Assembly: GCA_944474755.1 (NCBI GenBank)
Contig: OX104113.1
Coordinates: forward strand, 22,386,432 to 22,450,431
DNA: 64,000 nt
DNA from: Limnoperna fortunei
Lineage: Eukaryota > Mollusca > Bivalvia > Mytilida > Modiolidae
Reading direction: 5' to 3'
Positions 11,601-26,700 of the stretch are shown here, one piece after another. Position 1 is the stretch's first letter; each line of letters begins with the position of its first letter. The notes beneath the pieces are model-generated. The model was given only the letters and a program-made list of their open reading frames with translations, did not search any database and was not told the origin of the DNA. The position numbers and the translations under genes were made by a program.

Positions 11601-14600
11601 AACCTGCCTCACCAGTTATATCTATCTGTAGTAAGTGTGAGTGATCAAACCTGCCTCACCAGTTATATCAATCTGTAGTAAGTGTGAGTGATCAAACCTG
11701 CCTCACCAGTTACATCTATCTGTAGTAAGTGTGATTGATCAAACCTGCCTCACCAGTTATATCTGTCTGTAGTAAGTGTGATTGATCAAACCTGCCTCAC
11801 TAGTTATATTTATCTGTAGTAAGTGTGATTGATCAAACCTGCCTCACCAGTTACATCTATCTGTAGTAAGTGTGAGTGATCAAACCTGCCTCACTAGTTA
11901 TATCTATCTGTAGTAAGTGTGATTGATCAAACCTGCCTCACCAGTTATATCTATCTGTAGTAAGTGTGATTGATCAAACCTGCCTCACCAGTTATATCTA
12001 TCTGTAGTAAGTGTGAGTGATCAAACCTGCCTCACCAGTTATATCTATCTGTAGTAAGTGTGAGTGATCAAACTTGCCTCACCAGTTATATTTATCTGTA
12101 GTAAGTGTGATTGATCAAACCTGCCTCACCAGTTACATCTATCTGTAGTAAGTGTGATTGATCAAACCTGCCTCACCAGTTACATCTATCTGTAGTAAGT
12201 GTGAGTGATCAAACCTGCCTCACCAGTTATATCTATCTGTAGTAAGTGTGAGTGATCAAACCTGCCTCACCAGTTATATCAATCTGTAGTAAGTGTGATT
12301 GATCAAACCTGCCTCACCAGTTATATCTATCTGTAGTAAGTGTGAGTGATCAAACCTGCCTCACCAGTTATATCTATCTGTAGTAAGTGTGAGTGATCAA
12401 ACTTGCCTCACCAGTTATATTTATCTGTAGTAAGTGTGATTGATCAAACCTGCCTCACCAGTTACATCTATCTGTAGTAAGTGTGATTGATCAAACCTGC
12501 CTCACCAGTTACATCTATCTGTAGTAAGTGTGAGTGATCAAACCTGCCTCACCAGTTATATCTATCTGTAGTAAGTGTGAGTGATCAAACCTGCCTCACC
12601 AGTTATATTTATCTGTAGTAAGTGTGATTGATCAAACCTGCCTCACCAGTTACATCTATCTGTAGTAAGTGTGATTGATCAAACCTGCCTCACCAGTTAT
12701 ATCTGTCTGTAGTAAGTGTGAGTGATCAAACCTGCCTCACCAGTTATATCTATCTGTAGTAAGTGTGAGTGATCAAACCTGCCTCACCAGTTATATCAAT
12801 CTGTAGTAAGTGTGAGTGATCAAACCTGCCTCACCAGTTATATCTGTCTGTAGTAAGTGTGATTGATCAAACCTGCCTCACCAGTTATATCTATCTGTAG
12901 TGTGTGTGAGTGATTAAACCTGCCTCTCCAGTTACATCTATCTGTAGTAAGTGTGAGTGATCAAACCTGCCTCACCAGTTATATCAATCTGTAGTAAGTG
13001 TGAGTGATCAAACCTGCCTCACCAGTTACATCTATCTGTAGTAAGTGTGATTGATCAAACCTGCCTCACCAGTTATATCTGTCTGTAGTAAGTGTGATTG
13101 ATCAAACCTGCCTCACTAGTTATATCTATCTGTAGTAAGTGTGAGTGATCAACCTGCCTCACCAGTTATATCTATCTGTAGTAAGTGTGAGTGATCAAAC
13201 CTGCCTCACCAGTTACATCTGTCTGTAGTAAGTGTGAGTGATCAAACCTGCCTCACCAGTTATATCTATCTGTAGTAAGTGTGATTGATCAAACCTGCCT
13301 CACCAGTTATATCTATCTGTAGTAAGTGTAAGTGATCAAACCTGCCTCACCAGTTACATCTATCTGTAGTAAGTGTGAGTGATCAAACCTGCCTCACCAG
13401 TTATATCTATCTGTAGTAAGTGTAAGTGATCAAACCTGCCTCACCAGTTACATCTATCTGTAGTAAGTGTGAGTGATCAAACCTGCCTCACCAGTTACAT
13501 CTGTCTGTAGTAAGTGTGAGTGATCAAACCTGCCTCACCAGTTATATCTATCTGTAGTAAGTGTGAGTGATCAAACCTGACTCAATTTTTTTTCACCAAT
13601 ATTGGTTGTATAAATATTTGCAAAGTTATAGGCATTTTCAGACTTCTTTTTAAAAGGTGGGTCTTAAATTAGTAGAAGCAAATAAACCATGTACAAAGAT
13701 CTATTTTTTTCCAGAGTAGAAAGAAAAATGAATACATAAAGATACAAAGAGTGGTTGACAAAGAAAGTGGAAGAAAATTTACTCTGATAAATCCTGTAAT
13801 TGTGAAGATCTTAAGCCATCAACCCAGATTGATTTATCCACTCAAACTTCTAAAGGTATGTTATGTATAATTACACAATTTTTATATAAGGGGAGAAAAA
13901 GGGCTGTCTGAAATCAATGCATCTTTTCTACTATGTAAATGAGTAACTGTAATTGAATAATTCTCAGTCAGACATAATTCAAAGCATTTGCAGGATTATT
14001 GGAATATGCCAGTGACAAGTGATCTCTGTCTATTCAACTCATTGCCTGCAAAAGTTTGAACATTTTTTTTAGTTAAAAACATCCCAAAAATACCCGTCAC
14101 CTATATCAATCGAGTGACCAACCTTCTTAAAAATCACTGAGTTGTATAGATATTTCAACTAATGCAAAATATTAATTAGAGTATAATTTTTATATTTGGT
14201 ACGTGGGTAGATAATATCAAGGCAACGTGTTGGCTTACAATGGTTTAGTACCTTTGACCTCAAGTTAGTTGGAGATGGATACCATCTCACCGATATCTAG
14301 TTAAATCTGTTTTCACACTTGTTAATCAAATAGGTGTCAACTGAACTGAAGCACAGATTCATGTTTCCTCTATGTATGTAGGAATAGCATTTTAAAAAAC
14401 ATAAAAATTGCAGATTATAAGTAAATATTATGTGTAAGTCCATTAGTCCAGTATTAGATCTGCAAAAAACACGAGATTTCTACTTATGACCAAACAGACC
14501 GTGTGATATATTTCATTTTACAATATTTATCAGTTTAAACTTTTAATTAAGTAGAAAACAAACATTACTTATTATTTTCTTTTTCAGCTTGTAAACAATA

Positions 14601-14714
14601 AACTCTACGAGACATTCTTTCACAAAGATAATTCAGCTGATTACCATGAATGTGATGACAACACTCTTAATCAACTTTGTGGTAAAGATATGAAGGTATT
14701 AAAATATCACACAA

Positions 14715-14745
<31 letters not shown>

Positions 14746-17700
14746 TTTAATATAAGAGCATGAAAAAAATATTCATGTGATTTCCACATATTAAGGATTA
14801 AATGTCTGATTTCTTTCAGTAGTTTGAGAACTGTCTATATACATGCTAATGACCATCAGTTGCCATCATTCTGATATCCAGGAGAATCTTCTTTAAAATT
14901 TGGATTAACTTTCTGGTAAAATACTCGGATTAATTAAAATTTTTGGTTCCAAACCATTTTTATTAATTCTTGAATATAGTCATCCTCACAAGTCAAGGTT
15001 TCTGTGTCCACATGTGTCCACGAAACCCTGACAAACTTAGCTAGGAAATTCCTGGACTAGACGATATTCATATGATGTCAAACCTTCAAAATATCAACCA
15101 ATAAAATTACTTGAAAGAAGCAAGTGTTTGGCAGTAGTCATTTTTACTCATTCTTTAGTTGGAAGAAAGTGTAACGCAACTAATAAATAATGCAGTAATA
15201 ACAAACTAATAACACTACTGTACAAAATAAACTGATTTTCATGCGGTCTGTGCAACACATCCATTTGGTTTATTTACAAGCGGCCTCGGGATATCCTCTA
15301 ACCAAGTCGGGTATGAGAACAAGCTTTTGATTGGCTACATGCAGGTATGATGTAGCCAATCAAAATAGTGACTTCAGGGTTTCGTGGATCCATGAAGACA
15401 CAGAAACCCTGACTTGTGAGGATGGAATTTAGTACCTAAAAGATTGTAGTTTGCAATTTTTTGTGTATTATAAGTTTTAGTTACTATGTATAATATTTTA
15501 GGGATTTTGCTGCCATTGTGATGATTTGGACGAGAACTTTCCTTACCATATTAGAGGTGGACAGGAGTGTATTATGAATAGTTCCAGTGCCCATTGTTTA
15601 AGATATGATACTCTGTGGTAAGTGTATAATGGAACTTTACAGGGAAAATCTATAGTAAGTAGTCCATCCTGTATGCCACTTGTACACAAAAAATGTGGAC
15701 TCGGGTGAAGGATTTATGGCATTGGCATGTATGTGGTACTGGGAAAAAACTCCCACCATTTGCAAATACTGATTAGTTTTGATTTATCAACAATATTTTA
15801 TAATGTATATTTTCTCAAAAAGTATAAATCCCATGTGACTGGATGTCCTGAATATAGCCGAAATATTTCTTGCTGGAAGTAAAAAAAAAACAATAATTAA
15901 TCTCACGTAACTGGATATAAATTTTTATAATCAGAGACTGTCCTCTAAGTTTTATAAATGTTTTGATAAGGTAACAAAAACTTACAATAAGTAGACATTT
16001 TTAGTAGATAAATATTTTTGATATACAAATTCACTGTTTCATACAGATGTAAACATTCAATGAATCCAATATTCACATGTTTAGCTTCACAACAAAGGGC
16101 AGCATTTGAGTCAAGTTTTTGCCTGTTTTGAGTTGGATTTTGATAATCATCTATAAAATTGGACACAGTTTTTGAGTTACTTAAAAGAGAGTAAAACCTG
16201 GTTGCATTTTATAGTATTCACTTTAACACAATTACTGGTCTTGTTACAGTGAAATTACCATCATGTGTCCTGTCAGGTCACTGGATAGATCATCTGGTTT
16301 TTGACTCGCCTGCAACGAAAGTCACTGGAGGCGAGACGTATGTATAGGAATCTGGCGGCGTAAACACTTGGACATCCTGCTTCATAAATTTGTAAGCCCA
16401 AGCCCTAGGTCCAGATGTAGCTTATGATGAGTACTTTCCAGTCAGTCACTTGTCACCTGTCCTTGACCTCAATTTCAGGGTCCAGCGACTATGTTAAATT
16501 TTTTGGGTTACGACAGTTCCTCTGTAACCAAGTATGGTAGGATGACAATATTTGGTATATAGGTTGCTGATGACTAGTACATGACTGTCTGGTAGGTGTC
16601 ACCTGACCTTGACCTCAATTTCATGGTCCAGCAACTATGTTAAAGTTTTTGGGTTATGGCAGTTCCTCTGTAACCACTTATAGTAGTCTGACAATATTTG
16701 GTATATAGGTTGCTGATGACTGGTACATGACTGTCTGGTAGGTGTCACCTGACCTTGACCTCAATTTCACAGTCCAGCAACTATGTTAAAACTTTGGGGT
16801 TACGGCTGTTCCTCAGTAACCATGCATGGTAGGATAACAATATTTGGTATATAGGTTGCTGATGACTGGTACAGTAGTCCCCCTCTTATAAGACCACCCC
16901 ATCTGAGTCATGAAAGTGGTCTTATAATGGGGGTGGTCTTTCTTGAGGTGATACAATATTTATACAGGTCTATAGAGCTTGGTTGGTTGATTAGCAGCAA
17001 AAGCTGTGAAGTGATTAAGAATCACACAAAATAAGTATTTGTATTTTATTATTCAGTATAAATAAAAATAAAAAGAATTCATCCAGTTTTTATCTGTTCA
17101 AAATGTGTAATGATAATATAACAATTCCAGGTCTCCTTAACAGTGAATGTTTCATCTGCATTATCGTTGTTTTTTATCACTTTTATTGTCTGCCCAGGTT
17201 CCACTTCGTAGTTTATTAAGGTTCCGTCTAATTTGGAAAAATCCAGGTTTTTCTCTGTTCCAGTTTCCCGAGTTTTTGACATCGTTTGTAGTAAATTTGG
17301 ATTTATGATTGTGTTGGTACATTGTATTATTATCTCCTTGTTGAATATTTCAGTCTTCTTGTAATAAACCTGATTTCCGGAAATGCCGAAATCAAACTGA
17401 TCTACAATAATTACTTGTTTTCCCCTTTAATCCAGCTTAAAAACCTTTCTTTTGCACGATTTCGACATTTTGTTTACCGGTTGTTGAACTGTTTCGGAAC
17501 TGGTTTACGATAATAAAACCAAATCTCGTTCTATTCGAGACTTTCAAAACAAACATCCGGTCAGTGAAAATGGTAGTTCGTGAGGGAAATTTACGTTGTT
17601 GTGTCAAAAAAACGTGGTCGCTGGTCGCGTTTGAGGGGTGGTGGTTCGTGACAGGTAATTTTACGTTAGAAACACTTAATGCATCAGGGTTTTGGCCGGA

Positions 17701-20700
17701 TAAAGCGGGTGGTCGCTGACGAAGGGATCGTATAAGAGGGGGACTACTGTACATGACTGTCTGGTAGGTGTCACCTGACCTTGACCTCAATTTAAGGGTC
17801 CAGCAACTACGTTAAAGTTTTTGGGTTGTGGCAGTTTCTCTGTAACTATGCTTGGTAGGATGACAATATTTGGTATATAGGTTGCTGCTGATAACTAATG
17901 CTATTTACATAATGCTTATGAGGAAATTCATTTTTGTTACTGATGCGGAATGCAGGCGAGATGTTTTTCTGTAAGGTTAAGTAAACTGTACAGGTACAGG
18001 TAGATCACTCCTGGTGCCCTTTACTAACCAAGTCACCATTTGTTGACAACCTGAAGCTATTTGTTCAATGCATTGCCTAGTCTACTTGTCTAAACAGGTC
18101 CCCATTGACACAACATATCCATAACTATTTATAATTCATGTCTGTTGACTTTTTCTTGTGCTGAATACAACTTCAATAATGCTTGCTGAACATAAAGCAA
18201 ACATTCAATCAGTATAATTCATGTCATGTAACTGGAACTCATTTACAGCTCCACCCACAAACTGATATACATTTTGTTTGTTACCCCCTGAATATTACAT
18301 CAACTGTGACAAACTATAATATGTATTCTGTATAGTAAGGTCATGTGACAAATTCTGAGACCAAGTGCTTGTATAATTCAAATTAAAATTGTTGGTTCTG
18401 AGAGCTGATATTATCACATAAAATGAGTATCAATAACAGGGTAGCAGAAATGTCAGTGTTTTAGTTCACAAATATTCACTTTATTGCTTTTAAGATCACT
18501 TGAGGCATATGAGCTATTGTATTTTGTTTGATATTGCAAACCCTTTCTGGGGCCTCAGTGGCCGAGTGGTGAAGGTAGTTTGTCTACTATTGATCACATG
18601 GTCTGTCAACACTGAGATTGCTGGTTCGATTTACACTGCGGGCCGGGTGTAATAGACTCCAATCTTAATCACACGATTGCCATTTTTCCTACTGCAGGTC
18701 GGGGGTTTTCTCCAGGTACTCCGGCTTCCTCCCCCAAGTAAAAACTGGACACTCCATGATATAGCTTAAAATGGCGTTTAACATTATTTAAAAAAAAATG
18801 TAAACCCTTTCTGAACTGGAACCAATTTTTACACGTTTATTCTCAGAATTGTTTGTTGTTGGCCCAAATTAAAATAATTATACAAGACTACCTGATCATG
18901 TAATGTTTGCTGATTAGCTTCATGTTTTAACCATTATAATTTTCATTATATTATGATGTATTAAGCTTATTTTTTGTATCCCTAACCAAGTTTCTAAAGT
19001 CTTTTTTACTATAGAGCAAATGATCCTATGAGAAAGGCTTACATTTTTACATTTGACACATTTAAAACAATCATACAAAAAGAGACAAACAATATCGTGT
19101 TTGAATGACAATAAATAGAAACCTTGTTTTTGTGGCACACTGGTATTATTAAATACATGTAATATTAAAGCATAGTCATAAGATATATTTTTTTTTTTTA
19201 AACATTTTTTTTTCATAGCTTCTGTTTTGAGGTGGTCAAGGTATGTGTTTCAGTAATGTTTATTCTTTATCCTCTTGATTACTATATGTGTACTTGCATG
19301 CACAACACTACTTCCATACTTTGAATATTGTGTACTCACTATATTATGCTTCTTTTGATGTAATATTCAAATGCACATTATAGTGTTTAACATAGAATTT
19401 ACATTCTACTAAGCACTCCATACAAAACTGGTTTCCTTGTTTGACAAGCAAAGCACTAAAACACTGCTTCATTGAATTGTTCAATCTTCTATGTACTCAC
19501 ATGCAAGCACTGCTTTAATATTTGGTCTTATGTTACACTTACAAGTGAAGTCACTTTTAATTACTTATTTGTTCATTTTTTCTTTTGACTTGTTACCTTC
19601 AAGAGAAGCACTTGTTTCAGTATCTTGAGTGTTGAACATGTAATTGCAACCCTTTCATTTTTTTACTCTGTAATGACAAGAAATGCATTCTCCAGTTCTT
19701 AGCTTGATTAACCATGTTACAGCAAGGCCCCCCCCCCTGGAACCCTTCCAAGGCACTGCTGTGACATTCAGCTGTGCACAGACAACTCACTGCAGAAAGT
19801 GCATCCCATCCTGAGATCCTGCTTACGACCCTGTAGAGCTACAATTTTTCTTCACATTTCAGATGTTATAACAGATTAAATAAATATCTAGCTTTTAAAT
19901 AAAATTTCTCTCAACATTGTCCCAGTACTGGAATAACAAGCTGTATTACATGATCACAGTAATGGAATAACAAGCTGTACGACATGGTCACAGTAATGTA
20001 ATAACTAGCTTTATTACATTGGCACAGTAATGGAAAAACCATCTGTAGTACATGGTCACAGTAATGGAATAACTAGCTTTATTACATGGTCACAGTAATG
20101 GAATAACTAGCTTTATTACATGATCACAGTATTGGAATAACTAGCTTTATTGCATGGTCACAGTAATGGAATAACTAGCTTTATAACATGATCACAGTAA
20201 TGGAAAAACCATCTGTATTACATGGTCACAGTAATGGAATAACAAGCTGTATTACATGGTAACAGTAATGGAATAACTATCTTTATTACATGTTCACAGT
20301 AATGGAATAACAAGCTGTATGAAATGGTCACATTAATAGAAAAACCATCTGTATTACATGGTCACAGTAATGTAAATAACTAGCTTTATTACATGGTCAC
20401 AGTAATGGAATAACTAGCTTTATTACATGGTCACAGTAATGGAATAACAAGCTGTATGAAATGGTCACATTAATAGAAAAACCATCTGTATTACATGGTC
20501 ACAGTAATGTAATAACTAGCTTTATTACATGGTCACAGTAATGGAATAACTAGCTTTATTACATGGTCACAGTAATGGAATAACTAGCTTTATTACATGG
20601 TCACAGTAATGTAATAACTAGCTTTATTACATGGTCACAGTAATGGAATAACAAGCTGTATTACATGGTCACAGTAATGGACAAACCATCTGTATTACAT

Positions 20701-23700
20701 GGTCACAGTAATGTAATAACTAGCTTTATTACATGGTCACAGTAATGTAATAACTAGCTTTATTACATGGTCACAGTAATGGACAAACCATCTGTATTAC
20801 ATGGTCACAGTAATGGAATAACTAGCTTTATTACATGGTCACAGTAATGTAATAACTAGCTTTATTACATGGTCACAGTAATGGAATAACTAGCTGTATT
20901 ACATGGTCACAGTAATGGACAAACCATTTGTATTACATGGTCACATTAATGGAATAACAAGCTGTATGAAATGGTCACATTAATAGAATAGCCAGCTGTA
21001 TGACATGGTCACAGTAATGTTATAACTAGCTTTATTACATGGTCACAGTAATGGAATAACAAGCTGTATTACATGATCACAGTAATGGACAAACCATTTG
21101 TATTACATGGTCACAGTAATGTAATAACTAGCTTTATTACATGGTCACAGTAATGTAATAACTAGCTTTATTACATGATCACAGTAATGGACAAACAATC
21201 TGTATTACATGGTCATATTAATGGAATAACCAGCTGTATTACATGGTCACAGTAATGGAATAACTAGCTTTATTACATGGTCACAGTAATGTAATAACTA
21301 GCTTTATTACATGATCACAGTAATGGAATAACAAGCTGTATTACATGGTCACAGTAATGGACAAACCATCTGTATTACATGGTCACAGTAATGTAATAAC
21401 TAGCTTTATTACATGGTCACAGTAATGGAATAACTAGCTTTATTACATGGTCACAGTAATGGAATAACTAGCTTTATTACATGGTCACAGTAATGGAATA
21501 ATTAGCTTTATTACATGATCACAGTAATGGACAAACCATTTGTATTACATGGTCACAGTAATGTAATAACTAGCTTTATAACATGATCACAGTAATGGAC
21601 AAACAATCTGTATTACACGGTCACATTAATGGAATAACCAGCTGTATTACATGGTCACAGTAATGGAATAACTAGCTTTATTACATGGTCACAGTAATGT
21701 AATAACTAGCTTTATTACATGGTCACAGTAATGGAATAACTAGCTTTATTACATGGTCACAGTAATGGAATAACAAGCTGTATGAAATGGTCACATTAAC
21801 AGAAAAACCATCTGTATTACATGGTCACAGTAATGTAATAACTAGCTTTATTACATGGTCACAGTAATGGAATAACTAGCTTTATTACATGGTCACAGTA
21901 ATGGAATAACTAGCTTTATTACATGGTCACAGTAATGTAATAACTAGCTTTATTACATGGTCACAGTAATGGAATAACAAGCTGTATTACATGGTCACAG
22001 TAATGGACAAACCATCTGTATTACATGGTCACAGTAATGTAATAACTAGCTTTATTACATGGTCACAGTAATGTAATAACTAGCTTTATTACATGGTCAC
22101 AGTAATGGAATAACTAGCTTTATTACATGGTCACAGTAATGGAATAACTAGCTTTATTACATGGTCACAGTAATGTAATAACTAGCTTTATTACATGGTC
22201 ACAGTAATGGAATAACAAGCTGTATTACATGGTCACAGTAATGGACAAACCATCTGTATTACATGGTCACAGTAATGTAATAACTAGCTTTATTACATGG
22301 TCACAGTAATGTAATAACTAGCTTTATTACATGGTCACAGTAATGGACAAACCATCTGTATTACATGGTTACAGTAATGGAATAACTAGCTTTATTACAT
22401 GGTCACAGTAATGTAATAACTAGCTTTATTACATGGTCACAGTAATGGAATAACTAGCTGTATTACATGGTCACAGTAATGGACAAACCATTTGTATTAC
22501 ATGGTCACATTAATGGAATAACAAGCTGTATGAAATGGTCACAATAATAGAATTACCAGCTATATGACATGGTCACAGTAATAATTTTGTAGGTTATATG
22601 AAAGAGCTATTAAGGCTGCTGGTACGGACTTTAGATCTGATAAATTGTGGGACTCCTATATATCATGGGAAGATGATCTGGCTAACATTACAGCTTTACA
22701 CGATAGAGTCTTAAATATTCCAACACAGTTATTATAACTAGCTTTATTACATGGTCACAGTAATGGAATAACAAGCTGTATTACATGATCACAGTAATGG
22801 ACAAACCATTTGTATTGCATGGTCACAGTAATGTAGTAACTAGCTTTATTACATGGTCACAGTTATGTAATAACTAGCTTTATTACATGGTCACAGTAAT
22901 GTAATAACTAGCTTTATTACATGATCACAGTAATGGACAAACAAGCTGTATTACATGGTCACATTAATGGAATAACCAGCTGTATTACATGGTCACAGTA
23001 ATGGAATAACTAGCTTTATTACATGGTCACAGTAATGTAATAACTAGCTTTATTACATGGTCACAGTAATGGAATAACAAGCTGTATTACATGGTCACAG
23101 TAATGGACAAACCATCTGTATTACATGGTCACAGTAATGTAATAACTAGCTTTATTACATGGTCACAGTAATGGAATAACTAGCTTTATTACATGGTCGC
23201 AGTAATGGAATAACTAGCTTTATTACATGGTCACAGTAATGGAATAATTAGCTTTATTACATGATCATAGTAATGGACAAACCATTTGTATTACATGGTC
23301 ACAGTAATGGAATAACTAGCTTTATTACATGGTCACAGTAATGGAATAACAAGCTGTATTACATGGTCACAGTAATGGAAAAACCATTTGTATTACATGG
23401 TCACAGTAATGTAATAACTAGCTTTATTACATGATCACAGTAATGGACAAACAATCTGTATTACATGGTCACATTAATGGAATAACCAGCTGTATTACAT
23501 GGTCACAGTAATGGAATGACTAGCTTTATTACATGGTCACAGTAATGGAATAACTAGCTTTATTACATGGTCACAGTAATGGAATAACAAGCTGTATTAC
23601 ATGGTCACAGTAATGGAAAAACCATTTGTATTACATGGTCACAGTAATGTAATAACTAGCTTTATTACATGATCACAGTAATGGACAAACAATCTGTATT

Positions 23701-26700
23701 ACATGGTCACATTAATGGAATAACTAGCTTTATTACATGGTCAAAGTAATGGAATAAGTAGCTTTATTACATGGTCACAGTAATGGAATAATTAGCTTTA
23801 TTACATGATCACAGTAATGGACAAACCGTTTGTATTACATGGTCACAGTAATGGAATAACAAGCTGTATGAAATGGTCACATTAATAGAATAACCAGCTG
23901 TATGACATGGTCACAGTAATGTAATAACCAGCTATATTACACAGTAGACAGTAGTATATATATATTTATTTCAATACTTTATCTTTAGAGTTTATACATT
24001 TTTTTTTTAAATTAGACAAACTTGCAGCTGTTTTTAAAATGCAGTTTTATCACCTATAGGCAAAACAATGTTTTATACTGCATTAATGCATGTACAATGT
24101 ATTAAGTTGTCATACAGAAATTGATTAAAGATATTTTACCTGATAAAACATAAACTATTTTTTGAATTATTTGCATTTAATATTTTCAGCAAACAAACAT
24201 TTTAAATAGTTGTATTATAACATACAGTGCTATATATTAGGTACAGCTTGAATGAATTGATGGAGCAGAAATTTCACCATATGGTTTTACTTAGCATTGT
24301 TAACATGGGGAATAATAAAGTAAGCAGAATTACAGTTGGAAGCAGTACCCCTACATCAGATAAAGTCATGGTAAGGTTTTTGTTTTATTTGTATATCACA
24401 TTATGGAGAAATTTGTTTGAAACATACACCTAAGTGTCAAATTATTTGTGATACTTAATGTCAATAATAGAAATCAGAAATAATAAAATTAATACATGAT
24501 TAGGGAGGTAAATCTAAGATGGGATTAGTGTAATACTGTCGGGGAGATACAAGTTTAATTTATGTGAAATTATAAAGTAATTGAAGTATTACAGCAGGTT
24601 TTTTAAAGAAAGGTGGCTGCTAAGCCATGATTGCAAACATTTCTCGGAAATCAAGTATGAGATAAGTCCATACAAAGAATGCCAATAATATATAAAATAA
24701 AACATGTATAAGTAATATAGCCAGTTCCAGTAAGCAGTTGAGGCCTAACCAGCTAAGAGGTTAAGGTAGTTAGTCAGCTACTATTGATAATGTGCCTGTC
24801 AACACTGAGGTTGCAGATTCTAGCCCGGGGGAAAGGGTGTGCGGCTTTAATTGACAAGGATTGATAGCTAACCTGCCAAAGGTTAGGGTTTTCACAGGCA
24901 CATCTGGTATACTCCCTCAATAAATTTAATATATAGCTGAAAATACTGCTGAGTTGCATTAAACCCCCCAAAATAAAGCTGGAAATAATGCTGAGTTGCA
25001 TTAAACCCCCCAAAATAAAGCTGAAAATAATGCTGAAAGTGGCATTAAACCCCATTCAAACAAAAACAACCCAGAATGCAGTATTCTTATACATTACAAT
25101 ACTTTAATATCTTGTACATGATAATATAACCAATGTAATAGTGACATAAAACCTTTTTTTTTCTAGATTTCAGTAAGATATAATGTGAATCATACTACTC
25201 AAGATATACTCAATTACAAAGAAAACATTCTGCTGATTCCACTGTCTTCAGATAAAAATATATCACAACTGATGTTGTTCAATAGATCATTGATCAGTAA
25301 AAATGGAGAGGAATGTAATAAAATTGGTGTTTCTGTCAAGGCTTTCAATAAACAACCTAACAGATGTCGTAAACATTCTCAAAGGTAAGAAATTTACATA
25401 TACTACAAGTGAACATATTTTGGAGAGGGTTTTTTTGTGTGACAAATGAAAACTGCATACCACGTATGGTTCAGCTTATGCGCTGTTTTTAGACCAAGAA
25501 GGGTACTTTTTGAAGTCAACAATTATTTCATTCAGATATTCAGGGCTTTGAAATATGGTGGTTTTTACATTTTTATCGGGCGATTTTCCATACTAAAATT
25601 TGACCTTAATTAGAACGGAAGTGTTCTTTAGGAACAATCGATTGTTGTCTATTTGAAATCCTTCAGGTGATGTTGTCTGCAGTTAAGGTGGGAAACCTCT
25701 CGCGGTTTGTCCGAATACCATTGAAGTCACAAAAGCAGACGAACATTTGTAAACAAAGCAAGGTCCCTTTAGAAACAAAAATGGCTGATTTATTATGTAA
25801 AATTACCACAGCAAAAGTCAAGGATGATTTGTAACAAGTAAACAACAGAGGCATAGTATAAAACATGAACAGGTTATTGTATCTAAGTTTTGTCTGCTTG
25901 ATTTTAGTAATACGATGATAAAATATGGAATAATAAAAAAATGCAAGCAACAATTGTTTCCAATGGGGTTTGGCATTGAGTATAACATCTTCCATCTTGT
26001 AGCAGGGACTGAATGCTTTCTTTATCACAACATGATGTCAGTCTGTTGCATCTTGTGTTACAAGTTGCACACAAACTGAGAACCACTACTTGCAGGATAC
26101 AGTGCCATGTGCAGGTATAAGACACTGCTTAATCAGCTGGGTCACCTGGGCCATGTACATTAAGACAAGAATTTTGATACTTAAATGATACTTTGATGTT
26201 TATTATTAAGTTCTTTAATATTTATATACAGTTTAGTATAGAATTGTTTTTTCACAAAGTATAATAATCATTTCAATTTTTACTATTCTTTTGTAGCTGC
26301 TTAGACAACCAACCCATGCAGTTTTGGCTGGAAGATATGGTAATGTAACCAATTTAATATCTCAGCTGCTTATTATACCACTGCTTTATAGAAGAGGGGT
26401 ATACTGTTTTAATCTTGCCCATCCGTTCGTTCATTTGTCTGTTCGTTCATCCGTCCGTTACAAAAAATTTCTGTGGCATTTTTCTAATCAAAAATAGGAA
26501 GCCTAAATTTAGCATATTGCTTTATTCCAAAATACCATATGGTGTAAAGCAATTTTATGCACCTTGGTCATGTACTTCCTGTCTACCCACTACTAAGATT
26601 TTTACACATAGTTGACATATATGCAAAATTCTTGTGGCAACTATAGTAATAATAACAGTAATACTGTCTTTGTCATGTCATATGCAAAAATATATCTCAT

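Noticed and set aside
5928..13588. CRISPR-like array
   Set aside because: Units are contiguous with no unique spacers, and the context is a eukaryotic intron.
17079..17282. 67-codon minus-strand ORF inside the Tigger-like element
   Set aside because: Could be a leftover of an element protein, but no DDE or DNA-binding motif is visible.
18551..18625. Functional tRNA-Leu or tRNA-Ser gene
   Set aside because: A and B boxes are present but no cloverleaf closes, and the sequence continues into a repeated SINE body.
19219..19240. A 22-nt exon between HAP2 exons 4 and 5 (acceptor ttttcatag, donor gtatgt)
   Set aside because: It keeps the frame with a downstream acceptor at 24268 but gives L-C-F-C-F-E. 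Joining exon 4 directly to 24241 gives the family motif L-W-Y-S, so the direct join is preferred.
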